Positions 1 through 6,315 of a stretch of DNA of 7,718 nucleotides are shown here, in pieces (position 1 is the first letter of the stretch; the number at the start of each line of letters is the position of its first letter). The position numbers and the translations under genes are program-made. Source of the DNA: an uncultured Bacteroidaceae bacterium (GTDB taxonomy: Bacteria > Bacteroidota > Bacteroidia > Bacteroidales > Bacteroidaceae); NCBI GenBank assembly GCA_934271655.1, contig CAKQRW010000075.1, positions 1 to 7,718 of the forward strand. The letters are read 5' to 3'. The notes below the pieces were generated by a model, which was given only the letters and a program-made list of their open reading frames with translations, had not been told where the DNA came from and did not search any database.

Positions 1-21
1 TTGAACATGACTTTTTTGCTG

Positions 22-29
22 CAAAGTTA
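22..29 (-). promoter_or_regulatory. Putative Bacteroidetes -7 promoter element, reading out of the window
   Basis: On the minus strand this reads TAACTTTG, an exact match to the Bacteroidetes sigma-ABfr -7 consensus TAnnTTTG. Its setting, TGCATAACTTTGCA, closely resembles that of the parA promoter element (TGCTTATCTTTGCA at 7155-7168). About 20 nt upstream there is only a partial -33 match (TTTC rather than TTTG). It would drive a minus-strand gene beginning just left of the window. The motif match is seen; promoter activity is inferred. Confidence 0.4.
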
Positions 30-194
30 TGCAATTCAAATGTGGTGGGAAAGTCGGCTATTTTCGGATGGTTACCTTGGATGAAGATAAGCATGCCGCA
101 CTGGCACAGCACAAGCACATCCATATTTTCTCACTATTCAAACTGGAAGGAATCTCTTACTATTTCCGCTTGATCATCAAAGTCCTTTTTTTAC

Positions 195-245
195 AGCAGC
201 AGCCGCAGTCTTGGCATGTCTAAAGCCAAGGCTGCGGCTGCTGCT
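195..245. repeat. Long inverted repeat (21-bp stem, 9-nt loop)
   Basis: Arms 195-215 and 225-245 are complementary over 21 positions with a single T/G non-Watson-Crick pair, around a 9-nt loop. The stem is GC-rich and built largely of GCAGC/GCTGC units. It lies about 170 bp past the rel stop, so it could act as a 3' transcript end or stability hairpin. However, neither strand has a downstream T-tract; the T-run at 186-192 lies upstream of the hairpin on the plus strand. It is therefore not a canonical intrinsic terminator. Confidence 0.7.
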
Positions 246-380
246 TATGCCCATTCCACTGGACACATCTGGTATATGAAGCAATCTCTAATATATCACG
301 GATGGAAGAATACGCACAATGATTGGCTGATGCAACAAGCCCCTGGATCCTAATTCCCCATAGTCTCCAATAGCAAACCA

Positions 381-450
381 TAAGCGCATGGCCTCCTTGA
401 TATCCTGAAAATAGCAGATTATATGCGTGTGGCCTCCTTGATATCCTGAA
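381..450 (-). repeat. Direct repeat duplicating the 3' end of rel
   Basis: Positions 422-450, the last coding bases of rel before its stop, recur at 381-409, 41 bp further downstream in rel's direction. Twenty bases are identical (431-450 versus 390-409) and 26 of 29 match overall. The offset is not a multiple of three, so the copy is out of frame with rel. It looks like a local duplication at the gene terminus; the ordinary C-terminal residues of rel are still encoded upstream of the stop. Confidence 0.8.
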
Positions 451-2659
451 TGTCGCGCAAGCCAGCTATTATCTCATCCACCTCACGAGTGTCGTGGACA
501 AACATCTGTACGGTGCATTCGAAGATGCCTCCGTCACACTCCACCTCCAGCTTGCGGATGTTCACCTCATGCAGCTGCGATATGACCTCTGTCATCTTGT
601 GCAGCAGGCCGAGCTTGTCAAAGCCCTTGACATAGATGGTGACAGGGAAGAGCATCACACGGTGCATGTCCCAGTTGGCAGCGAGGACACGGTTGCCCTG
701 ATTGGCTTTTATCTTCTGCGCTATAGGACACTGGAGCTTGTGTATGACGATGTGGCCGCTGTTGTCGATATAGCCCATCACAGTGTCACCAGGGATAGGC
801 TTGCAGCAGTCACAGAGAGTGTACTTGTTCTGCACGGCATCCTCATTGAGGGAAAGCACCTGCTTGCGGTCGAAGCTGGAGTCTACCACTGGCTTCTCCT
901 TGCGCGAGGCCTTCTTGCTCTTCTTGCCAAAAGAGAAGAGCTTCTTCCATCCAGCCACCTCAGGTTTCTCCTGAAGGGCATCAAGATCTTCCTTGCCAAG
1001 GACAATGCTGCCCTCGCCCAGCGCAAGATAGAGCGCATCTGGCTTGGTGAACTCATGCAAAGAGCAGAGTTTGTCGATGACAAGCGTGTCCTTCACTATG
1101 TCGTTTTCCTGAAAGAAAGTTGTGAGCAGGGCCTCGCCCTTGCGGCGCGACTCACGCTCCTCCTTACGGATGATGGAGAGAATCTTTGTGGTGGCCTTGG
1201 CTGTGGTGGCAATGTTGAGCCACTCACGTGTGGGACGCACGGTGCGCGATGTGAGTATCTCTACCTGGTCGCCGCTGTTGAGCTTGTAGCTTATCGGCAC
1301 CAGCTTGTGGTTGACCTTAGCTCCTATGCAGTGGCTGCCCACAAAGGTGTGTATGCTGAAGGCAAAGTCGAGTGTGGTGCTGCCAGCTGGCATGGTGCGT
1401 ATCTCACCCTTAGGCGTGAAGACAAATATCTCGGAAGCGAAGAGATTGAGCTTGATGGTATCGAGGAAGTCCATGGCATCAGGCTGCGGGTCATCAAGGA
1501 TTTCCTTGATGGTGGCAAGCCATTTGTCCAGCTCCAGCTCTGAGGCTGTCTCAGTCTTGTCGCCGTCCTTGTATTTCCAGTGTGCGGCAAATCCTTTCTC
1601 AGCTATCTCATCCATGCGGCGTGAGCGTATCTGCACCTCTATCCACTCGCCCTGCTTAGACATCAGCGTGACATGCAGAGCCTGGTAGCCGTTGGCCTTC
1701 GGATGGCTCACCCAGTCGCGCGTGCGGTCTGGGTGTGAGGTGTATATCTGGCATAGTTTGACGTATATGCTGAAGCAGTCGTTCAGTTCAGAGTCAGGTT
1801 TCAGCGGGTCGAAGATGATGCGCACAGCCAGAATGTCATATATCTCCTCAAACGGTATGTGCTTGACCTGCATCTTGCGCCATATGGAATAAGGCGACTT
1901 GACACGCTGCTTTATCTCGTATTTCATGCCGAGAGCGTCGAGGGCAGAGCGTACAGGCGCCACGAATGTCTCGAAACATGTGTCGCGCTCGGCGCGCGTG
2001 TTTTCCAGCTTATGGGTGATGTCGGCATATTCCTCCGGATGCTCAAACTTGAAGCTCAGGTCTTCCAGCTCAGTCTTGATGGAATTGAGGCCGAGGCGGT
2101 TGGCGAGCGGCGCATAGATATAGAGCGTCTCACCGGCTATCTTGTATTGCTTGTTGACAGCCTGGCTGCCAAGCGTGCGCATATTGTGCAAGCGGTCGGC
2201 TATCTTGATGAGTATGACACGTATGTCGTCACTCATGGTGAGCAGCAGTTTCTTGAAGTTTTCTGCCTGCGCTGACGCGCGGTCGCCAAATATGCCGCCA
2301 GAGATTTTTGTGAGGCCATCAACAATCTGCGCCACCTTGTGGCCGAACATGTTCTCGATATCCTCCACCGTGTACTCCGTGTCCTCCACCACATCGTGGA
2401 GAAGAGCGGCGCAGATGGATGTGGAGCCAAGACCTATCTCGCAGCACACTATCTTAGCCACGGCTATGGGGTGCATGATGTAGGGCTCGCCCGATAGGCG
2501 GCGCACGCCCTTGTGGGCATGCTTGGCGAAGTTAAACGCCTTGGTTATGACATCCACCTTCTTGCGGTGTTTTGACGCAAGATAGGCGTCGACAAGAGAT
2601 TGGAACTCGTCATTGACCATTTTGTCTTCCTGTTCCGGAGTCATCTTCTGTGTATCCAT
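419..2659 (-). CDS. rel: Long RelA/SpoT family (p)ppGpp synthetase/hydrolase
   Basis: This 746-residue protein is a full-length RSH enzyme, which makes ppGpp/pppGpp from ATP plus GDP/GTP and hydrolyses it in the stringent response. The HD hydrolase domain (about 40-190) keeps H63, H88-D89 (LLHDVVED) and D155 (IADRLHNM), so hydrolysis should be active. The synthetase domain (about 245-365) has the G-loop region RVKSPYSIWRKM, NGYQALH (323-329) and the catalytic glutamate E341 in IEVQIRS. The regulatory half has a TGS domain (about 408-468), a helical segment, a Cys-rich zinc-finger-like segment (TLCDCCKPIPGD, 614-625) and a C-terminal ACT domain (about 670-746). The charge motif at 312-315 is R-T-R-D, resembling RXKD of bifunctional Rel/SpoT rather than EXDD of RelA. 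The ATG start is clear. A 146-bp spacer separates it from the transglycosylase gene. Whether to call it relA or spoT is a naming matter; bifunctionality is inferred from motifs. Confidence 0.96.
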   Translation of the reverse strand: MDTQKMTPEQEDKMVNDEFQSLVDAYLASKHRKKVDVITKAFNFAKHAHKGVRRLSGEPYIMHPIAVAKIVCCEIGLGSTSICAALLHDVVEDTEYTVEDIENMFGHKVAQIVDGLTKISGGIFGDRASAQAENFKKLLLTMSDDIRVILIKIADRLHNMRTLGSQAVNKQYKIAGETLYIYAPLANRLGLNSIKTELEDLSFKFEHPEEYADITHKLENTRAERDTCFETFVAPVRSALDALGMKYEIKQRVKSPYSIWRKMQVKHIPFEEIYDILAVRIIFDPLKPDSELNDCFSIYVKLCQIYTSHPDRTRDWVSHPKANGYQALHVTLMSKQGEWIEVQIRSRRMDEIAEKGFAAHWKYKDGDKTETASELELDKWLATIKEILDDPQPDAMDFLDTIKLNLFASEIFVFTPKGEIRTMPAGSTTLDFAFSIHTFVGSHCIGAKVNHKLVPISYKLNSGDQVEILTSRTVRPTREWLNIATTAKATTKILSIIRKEERESRRKGEALLTTFFQENDIVKDTLVIDKLCSLHEFTKPDALYLALGEGSIVLGKEDLDALQEKPEVAGWKKLFSFGKKSKKASRKEKPVVDSSFDRKQVLSLNEDAVQNKYTLCDCCKPIPGDTVMGYIDNSGHIVIHKLQCPIAQKIKANQGNRVLAANWDMHRVMLFPVTIYVKGFDKLGLLHKMTEVISQLHEVNIRKLEVECDGGIFECTVQMFVHDTREVDEIIAGLRDIQDIKEATRI

Positions 2660-2699
2660 AAGGCTGTTCGATTTACCAGTTATACAAATGATTGTTTCT

Positions 2700-2785
2700 G
2701 GCTGCCCATGTCGCTGCCCGCATGGTGTGGCAGCCGACGCGCACCGCAGGACAGATGCCTGCTATAAGCGCTCCCTCAGGGCAGC
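2700..2785 (-). promoter_or_regulatory. Repeated complementary blocks in the rel leader, possible alternative hairpins
   Basis: The 146-bp spacer before rel is GC-rich and holds two copies of GCTGCCC (plus strand, 2701-2707 and 2713-2719) and two complementary blocks, GGCAGCC (2729-2735) and GGGCAGC (2779-2785). Either left copy can pair with either right copy, giving mutually exclusive stems. No T-tract follows, so this is not a standard attenuator. No TAnnTTTG element was found in the spacer. The blocks are seen directly; a regulatory role is speculative. Confidence 0.35.
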
Positions 2786-2805
2786 TATCGTGTGGGATGC
2801 CGCCC

Positions 2806-4107
2806 TTACTTCACTCGGAGCGACTGTCCTGGATGTATCATGTCGCCCTTAATGTTGTTTATTCTCTTGAGCTGGCTCACCGTGGTGCCATTGCGCTTGG
2901 CTATGGCTGAGAGTGTGTCGCCCGACTTCACGCTGGCGTAGCGTGTGCGCTGCTTCTGCCTCTGCTTTTTGGCGGCGGCGCGCTTTGACGAGGCTGTCTG
3001 CTGTGTGGCGGCCTGTGCCTTGTCCACATCTTCTGTCACCGAACGGCGCAGACCTGAGACAATAAGCCCCTTGGACGGGTCAAGTCCATAGATGCTGTCC
3101 TCATTAGCAATGAACAGGTCGATGCTGCTCTGAGGCATGCGTACGGAGTAGTTGGCTGGCACGATGTCCTTGCGGAACTGCGGGTTGAGAGCGCGGAGGC
3201 CGTCGAGAGTGATGTCGCACTTTGATGCTATCTGTGAGAAAGCCACCTCATGCTGCACCACCACAGTGTCTGTAGCGGCCGGCAGCGTGCAGTCGTGCGG
3301 CACGATGCCATGGTCGCAGTAGAAGTTCATTATATATGTGGCGGCTATGAACGCAGGCACATAGCCACGTGTCTCGCGCGGCAGCATGTCGTATACAGAC
3401 CAGAAGTCTCCCTTGGCTTTCTCGCCTGCGCGGAGGATTATCTTCTGTATGCCGTTCTCGCCGCAGTTGTAGGCAGCAAGAGCAAGTCCCCAGTCACCAA
3501 ACATGTCGTACAGGTCGCGCAGATAGCGCGCTGCGGCATCGCTCGACTTGACAGGGTCGCGGCGCTCGTCGACGAGAGTGTTCACCTCCAGCCCGTAGCG
3601 CTTTCCTGTGGTTATCATGAACTGCCACAGACCTGCGGCGCCAGCGTGCGACACGGCTGAGGGACGGAGAGCTGACTCCACCACCGGGAGATATTTCAGC
3701 TCAAGAGGCAGGCCGTAGCGTTCGAGAGCCTCCTCAAAGATGGGAGTATAGAAGTTAGAAGCTCCGAGCATCACAGCCACAGAGCCTTTCAGGCGTCCAG
3801 AATAACGTTCGATGTATTCGCGTGTCACGTTGTTGAGCGGAAGCTCTATGATGGTAGGGATGCGCGAGAGGCGGCTGACAAGCACTGAATCGTCATAAGA
3901 AAGCGTGCGCGCCTCGCCTGTGCCAGGAGTGAGACTTTCTTCGTTGGCAAACTCCTTCATCAGCTCGTCCTCGCTGATAATCATGCTCTCTGGCATGTTG
4001 TCGGTGCCAGTAGAAAGTGAGTCGTCGATTACTGGAGTGACGCTCTGCGCATAGGCTGCGGCAGACATCGCCATGAATATGCTTAGTATTATGTTTTTCC
4101 TTTTCAT
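2806..4107 (-). CDS. Secreted MltD-type lytic transglycosylase with C-terminal LysM
   Basis: This 433-residue protein is predicted to cleave the MurNAc-GlcNAc bond of peptidoglycan, leaving 1,6-anhydro-MurNAc ends. I start it at the ATG at 4107 because the frame upstream offers only a TTG two codons earlier, and MKRKNIILSIFMAMSAAAYA is a good signal peptide with likely cleavage after A20. There is no lipobox cysteine. The SLT/GH23 domain (about 120-265) has the catalytic Glu in PVVESALRP (E144), GLWQF (159-163), AYNCGENG (212-219) and RGYVPAFIAA (247-256). A LysM-like degenerate segment (about 284-327) and a basic Lys/Arg/Gln/Ala-rich linker (about 362-388) precede a clear LysM peptidoglycan-binding domain (about 389-432, VKSGDTLSAIAKRNGTT). 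It acts in the periplasm. It follows a 217-bp spacer that contains a tandem repeat. Confidence 0.93.
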   Translation of the reverse strand: MKRKNIILSIFMAMSAAAYAQSVTPVIDDSLSTGTDNMPESMIISEDELMKEFANEESLTPGTGEARTLSYDDSVLVSRLSRIPTIIELPLNNVTREYIERYSGRLKGSVAVMLGASNFYTPIFEEALERYGLPLELKYLPVVESALRPSAVSHAGAAGLWQFMITTGKRYGLEVNTLVDERRDPVKSSDAAARYLRDLYDMFGDWGLALAAYNCGENGIQKIILRAGEKAKGDFWSVYDMLPRETRGYVPAFIAATYIMNFYCDHGIVPHDCTLPAATDTVVVQHEVAFSQIASKCDITLDGLRALNPQFRKDIVPANYSVRMPQSSIDLFIANEDSIYGLDPSKGLIVSGLRRSVTEDVDKAQAATQQTASSKRAAAKKQRQKQRTRYASVKSGDTLSAIAKRNGTTVSQLKRINNIKGDMIHPGQSLRVK

Positions 4108-4179
4108 TTGCAAATTTTATTATTATGCCTGTTCAGATTATCATTTGTTCCGTTCAGACAATTTTAAATCATTTCAAAC

Positions 4180-4310
4180 CATTATCGAATACGCTCAATT
4201 CATTATTGAATACGCTAAGTTTTCATTGTGAATAAGCTCAATTCATCTTTGAATAAGCTCAATTCATCATGAATAAGCTCAGATTATCATCATGAATAAG
4301 CTAAGAGTAT
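4180..4310. repeat. Tandem repeat, six units of 20-23 bp
   Basis: Six consecutive units each contain GAATAAGCT or GAATACGCT followed mostly by CAATTCATC. They start at 4180, 4201, 4224, 4244, 4265 and 4288. The conserved part GAATAAGCTCAATTC has GAAT/ATTC ends forming a short dyad in each unit. The array fills most of the spacer between the DUF5683 gene and the transglycosylase gene and would lie in the 5' leader of the latter. The region is much more AT-rich than the coding DNA beside it. Unit lengths vary, so the array cannot encode a regular peptide repeat. Confidence 0.85.
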
Positions 4311-4324
4311 CATATAATATCCGG

Positions 4325-5140
4325 TCAGAAACAGAAGCTGCACTGCACTCCATAGGAATTGGAGCGCAAGCCCTGAGCCTGAAGAACAGAGTGGCGCTCG
4401 TTCATGATGGCAGGCTTCACCTTCAGCGTCAGTTCGTCTGATATATCGAAGCTCGACATCTCGGCGTCGATGTATGCGTCGAGAATGGACAGCGCATAGA
4501 CCCCAATCATGCAGAACATGCTAAGGTCGCGGTAGCGTCTGTAGTAGTTTTTTCTGCGTTTGAAGAGATCTTTCAGGCGGTCCATGTTGGCATTGATGTC
4601 ATACGTGGCTGGTATGAAGTTCTCATAGCTCTTCGTGTTGGGGTCATCATCCATGATGTCGATGTAGGCCTGCGAATAGTCTCGGTACATGGTGTTGTTC
4701 CACGTCATGGCGTAGACACATCCCACAAAGCCTCCATAAATGAGTGGCAACTTCCAGTATTTGCGGTTGTATATCTGTCCGCCGCCTGGTATGACCATGG
4801 CCAGCCACATGGCCTTTTTGGGGTCGGGGACGAAGCGTCCCTTTTCCTTAGGCTGAGCAGCAGCAAGCGTGTCGGCAGTGAACGTCACCTGCGTGCGTAT
4901 GGAGTCAAACTGCGCCACCATGGAGTCGACACGGGCCACAAGCGAGTCGGCAGACGCCTGCATAACCTTGTCGGCCATGCCTGAGGATAGCGTGTCGGGG
5001 TGTTCCTGCGTGGCCATACTGTCAACGGATTCCATTGACTCAATGCCAGCCAAAGGACAGGCGTGTGTCTTGGCAGAGACAAAGCACGTCATTGCCAACG
5101 CTAGGCACAATGAATGATATGTGTTGCTAAAGGGTCTCAA
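4325..5140 (-). CDS. DUF5683 domain membrane protein, TTG start
   Basis: This is a 271-residue protein of unknown molecular function. The N-terminus is a probable signal peptide (about 1-27, hydrophobic core SLCLALAMTCFVSA). A Ser/Asp/Met-rich low-complexity segment follows (about 33-90). The DUF5683 region begins near 103 with PDPKKAMWLAMVIPGGGQIYNRKYWKLPLIYGG, the conserved PGxGQxYN segment of this family. Hydrophobic segments lie at about 132-148 and 207-222, and the ending LDAYIDAEMSSFDIS is also family-like. It is predicted to sit in the envelope. The start must be weak: an in-frame TAA lies five codons upstream of the TTG at 5140, the next ATG is codon 17 inside the signal core, and other TTG codons are at 11 and 15. 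Only the 5140 start preserves the whole signal peptide. That TTG falls in the last unit of a tandem repeat. The family is named for its domain; no role is asserted. Confidence 0.85.
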   Translation of the reverse strand: MRPFSNTYHSLCLALAMTCFVSAKTHACPLAGIESMESVDSMATQEHPDTLSSGMADKVMQASADSLVARVDSMVAQFDSIRTQVTFTADTLAAAQPKEKGRFVPDPKKAMWLAMVIPGGGQIYNRKYWKLPLIYGGFVGCVYAMTWNNTMYRDYSQAYIDIMDDDPNTKSYENFIPATYDINANMDRLKDLFKRRKNYYRRYRDLSMFCMIGVYALSILDAYIDAEMSSFDISDELTLKVKPAIMNERHSVLQAQGLRSNSYGVQCSFCF

Positions 5141-5290
5141 AGCTGTGTCTGTTTATTTCTCTCAGAGCTGTGTCTGTTATCTTTTCTCAGAGCTGTGTCT
5201 GTTATCTTTTCTCAGAGCTGTGTCTGTTCTTTTTCTCAGAGACGCATCTGTTCTTTTTCTCAGAGACGCATCTTGTTTATGCTTTCTCAG
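5141..5290. repeat. Tandem repeat, six units of 24-27 bp
   Basis: Units begin at 5141, 5166, 5191, 5216, 5240 and 5264, with a seventh partial start at 5291. Four units open with AGCTGTGTCTG and two with AGACGCATCTG; all end in a T-rich run plus CTCAG. Junctions keep a CAGA-N6-TCTG dyad (with an A variant at the edge), so the two variants differ only in the central six bases. The array fills almost the whole 158-bp spacer between the parB stop and the DUF5683 start and continues into that start codon. Periods of 25, 25, 25, 24, 24 and 27 rule out a coding repeat. Confidence 0.9.
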
Positions 5291-5298
5291 AGCATCGC

Positions 5299-6171
5299 CT
5301 ACCTATTCAGAACACTCAATATGCGCTGAAGTTCCTCCACACTGTCGAATGTGAAGGAGACCTTGCCTTTGCCGTTGGAGCTGCAGGTCATGCTCACCTC
5401 CTTGCCGATGGCAGCAGACAGTGCACGGCGCATGCCGTCCATCTCGTCCGAGAGTTGTGGACGTGCCTTCTTGGCTTTGGCAGAACTGCCCTCATTGATG
5501 TTTTTTATCATTTCCTCCACTTGACGCACAGAACAGCCCTTCTGCTGCACTTCCTTGAATACCTTGAGCTGTGTCTTGGGATCATCGAGAGCAAGGAGAG
5601 CCCTGGCATGGCCAGTGTCCATGGTGTGGTTCTGTATGGCCACCTGCACAGGGGCTGGCAGCTTGAGCAGACGAAGATAGTTGGCTACGGTAGCGCGTTT
5701 CTTGCCCACCCGCTCGCTCAGTTTCTCCTGGGTCAGCCCATACTCGTCTATCAGGTGCTGGTAGGCGAGGGCTATTTCTATCGAGTTGAGGTCCTGTCGC
5801 TGTATGTTCTCTATCAGCGCCATCTCCATCACGTTCTCGTCACTTGCCGTACGTATGTAGGCAGGTATGGACGAAAGTCCTGCCAGTTGCGAGGCCCTCC
5901 AGCGGCGTTCACCTGCGATGATCTGGTAGCGTCCGTTGTCAAGTTCGCGCAGGGTGATTGGCTGAATGATGCCTATCTCTGAGATGGAGTCGGCCAGTTC
6001 CTGAAGCGATTCCTCGTCAAACTCGCGGCGGGGCTGGTTGGGGTTGCGCTCAATGAGCGCGAGGTCAATCTCATTGATTGTGGAGGAGCCTTCAGTGTGC
6101 ACCTCCTCGGTGGATATGAGTGCGTCGAGTCCGCGTCCGAGCGCAGGACCGAATTTTTTCCTTACTGCCAT
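5299..6171 (-). CDS. parB: Chromosome-partitioning protein ParB (Spo0J family)
   Basis: This 290-residue protein is a CTP-dependent DNA clamp that loads at parS sites near the replication origin and spreads to build the segregation complex. Features in order: a ParA-stimulating N-terminal segment LGRGLDALI (11-19), the ParB/sulfiredoxin-like CTP-binding domain with NPNQPRREF (43-51), GERRWRA (87-93) and ENIQRQDLN (121-129), a helix-turn-helix parS-binding region (about 146-172, LTQEKLSERVGKKRATV), and a C-terminal dimerisation domain (about 240-290). All key motifs are intact and the length is typical of chromosomal ParB. The ATG start gives MAVRKKFGPALGRGL, as expected for the family. It follows parA after a 144-bp repeat-bearing spacer, which is longer than usual for a parAB pair. 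Confidence 0.97.
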   Translation of the reverse strand: MAVRKKFGPALGRGLDALISTEEVHTEGSSTINEIDLALIERNPNQPRREFDEESLQELADSISEIGIIQPITLRELDNGRYQIIAGERRWRASQLAGLSSIPAYIRTASDENVMEMALIENIQRQDLNSIEIALAYQHLIDEYGLTQEKLSERVGKKRATVANYLRLLKLPAPVQVAIQNHTMDTGHARALLALDDPKTQLKVFKEVQQKGCSVRQVEEMIKNINEGSSAKAKKARPQLSDEMDGMRRALSAAIGKEVSMTCSSNGKGKVSFTFDSVEELQRILSVLNR

Positions 6172-6217
6172 AGTTTAGTGGATGTTCAAAAAAAGATGTT
6201 GCCTGGAACGCACACGT

Positions 6218-6313
6218 CAAAGCGCACAAGCGCTTATACGGCGTGGGGTGCATGCGACGATGTGGCATGGCGCATACACGCCTATGCTGCACTGGCCGCA
6301 TGCGGTGATGCGG
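6218..6313 (-). repeat. Degenerate 24-bp tandem repeat in the parA-parB spacer
   Basis: On the minus strand four 24-nt blocks run 6313-6290, 6289-6266, 6265-6242 and 6241-6218. Blocks 1 and 3 share CC.CATC...GCATGC..CC (about 16 of 24), and blocks 2 and 4 are similarly related (about 17 of 24), suggesting a 48-bp higher-order period. The region also holds a 10-bp palindrome CCGCATGCGG (6296-6305) and a small hairpin, AAGCGC-ACAA-GCGCTT (6220-6235). The first block abuts the parA stop, where TGCGGCTTC also occurs twice with an 11-bp period (6309-6317 and 6320-6328). Confidence 0.55.
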
Positions 6314-6315
6314 CT

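Larger units (their letters stand above)
1..418. other. Intergenic region downstream of rel, no supported gene
   Basis: This stretch lies between the stop of rel and the left edge. No frame shows a recognisable domain. The longest frame, a 64-codon plus-strand ORF at 29-223, has no family resemblance I can recognise and ends inside a hairpin loop, so I do not call it. What can be seen is a probable minus-strand promoter at the far left (22-29), a 21-bp inverted repeat (195-245) and a second partial copy of the rel 3' end (381-409). The remainder (about 246-380) shows nothing I can interpret. Confidence 0.6.

Noticed and set aside
29..223. 64-codon plus-strand frame at the left edge
   Set aside because: No recognisable family, no upstream signal, and its stop falls in a hairpin loop. 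It also overlaps a minus-strand promoter-like element.
1224..1230. CACGTG core in rel as a possible parS
   Set aside because: The bases flanking TCACGTG do not resemble TGTTTC/GAAACA, so the match is no more than a common hexamer in coding sequence.
494..1543. 349-codon open frame antisense to rel on the plus strand
   Set aside because: It lies entirely opposite a clearly real RSH gene. Its Leu/Val/Ala-rich translation has no recognisable domain and looks like a by-product of rel codon bias.
1859..2275. 138-codon plus-strand frame antisense to the rel HD domain
   Set aside because: Same situation: a shadow of rel with no independent start signal or domain.
4108..4113. TTG start two codons before the transglycosylase ATG
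   Set aside because: The ATG at 4107 gives a standard signal peptide; the TTG adds only two residues with no benefit.
5141..5290. CRISPR array
   Set aside because: The units are contiguous and nearly identical throughout, with no unique spacers and no cas genes nearby.
5170..5982. 270-codon plus-strand frame antisense to parB, starting in the repeat array
   Set aside because: Its first part is translated tandem repeat and the rest is the complement of parB.
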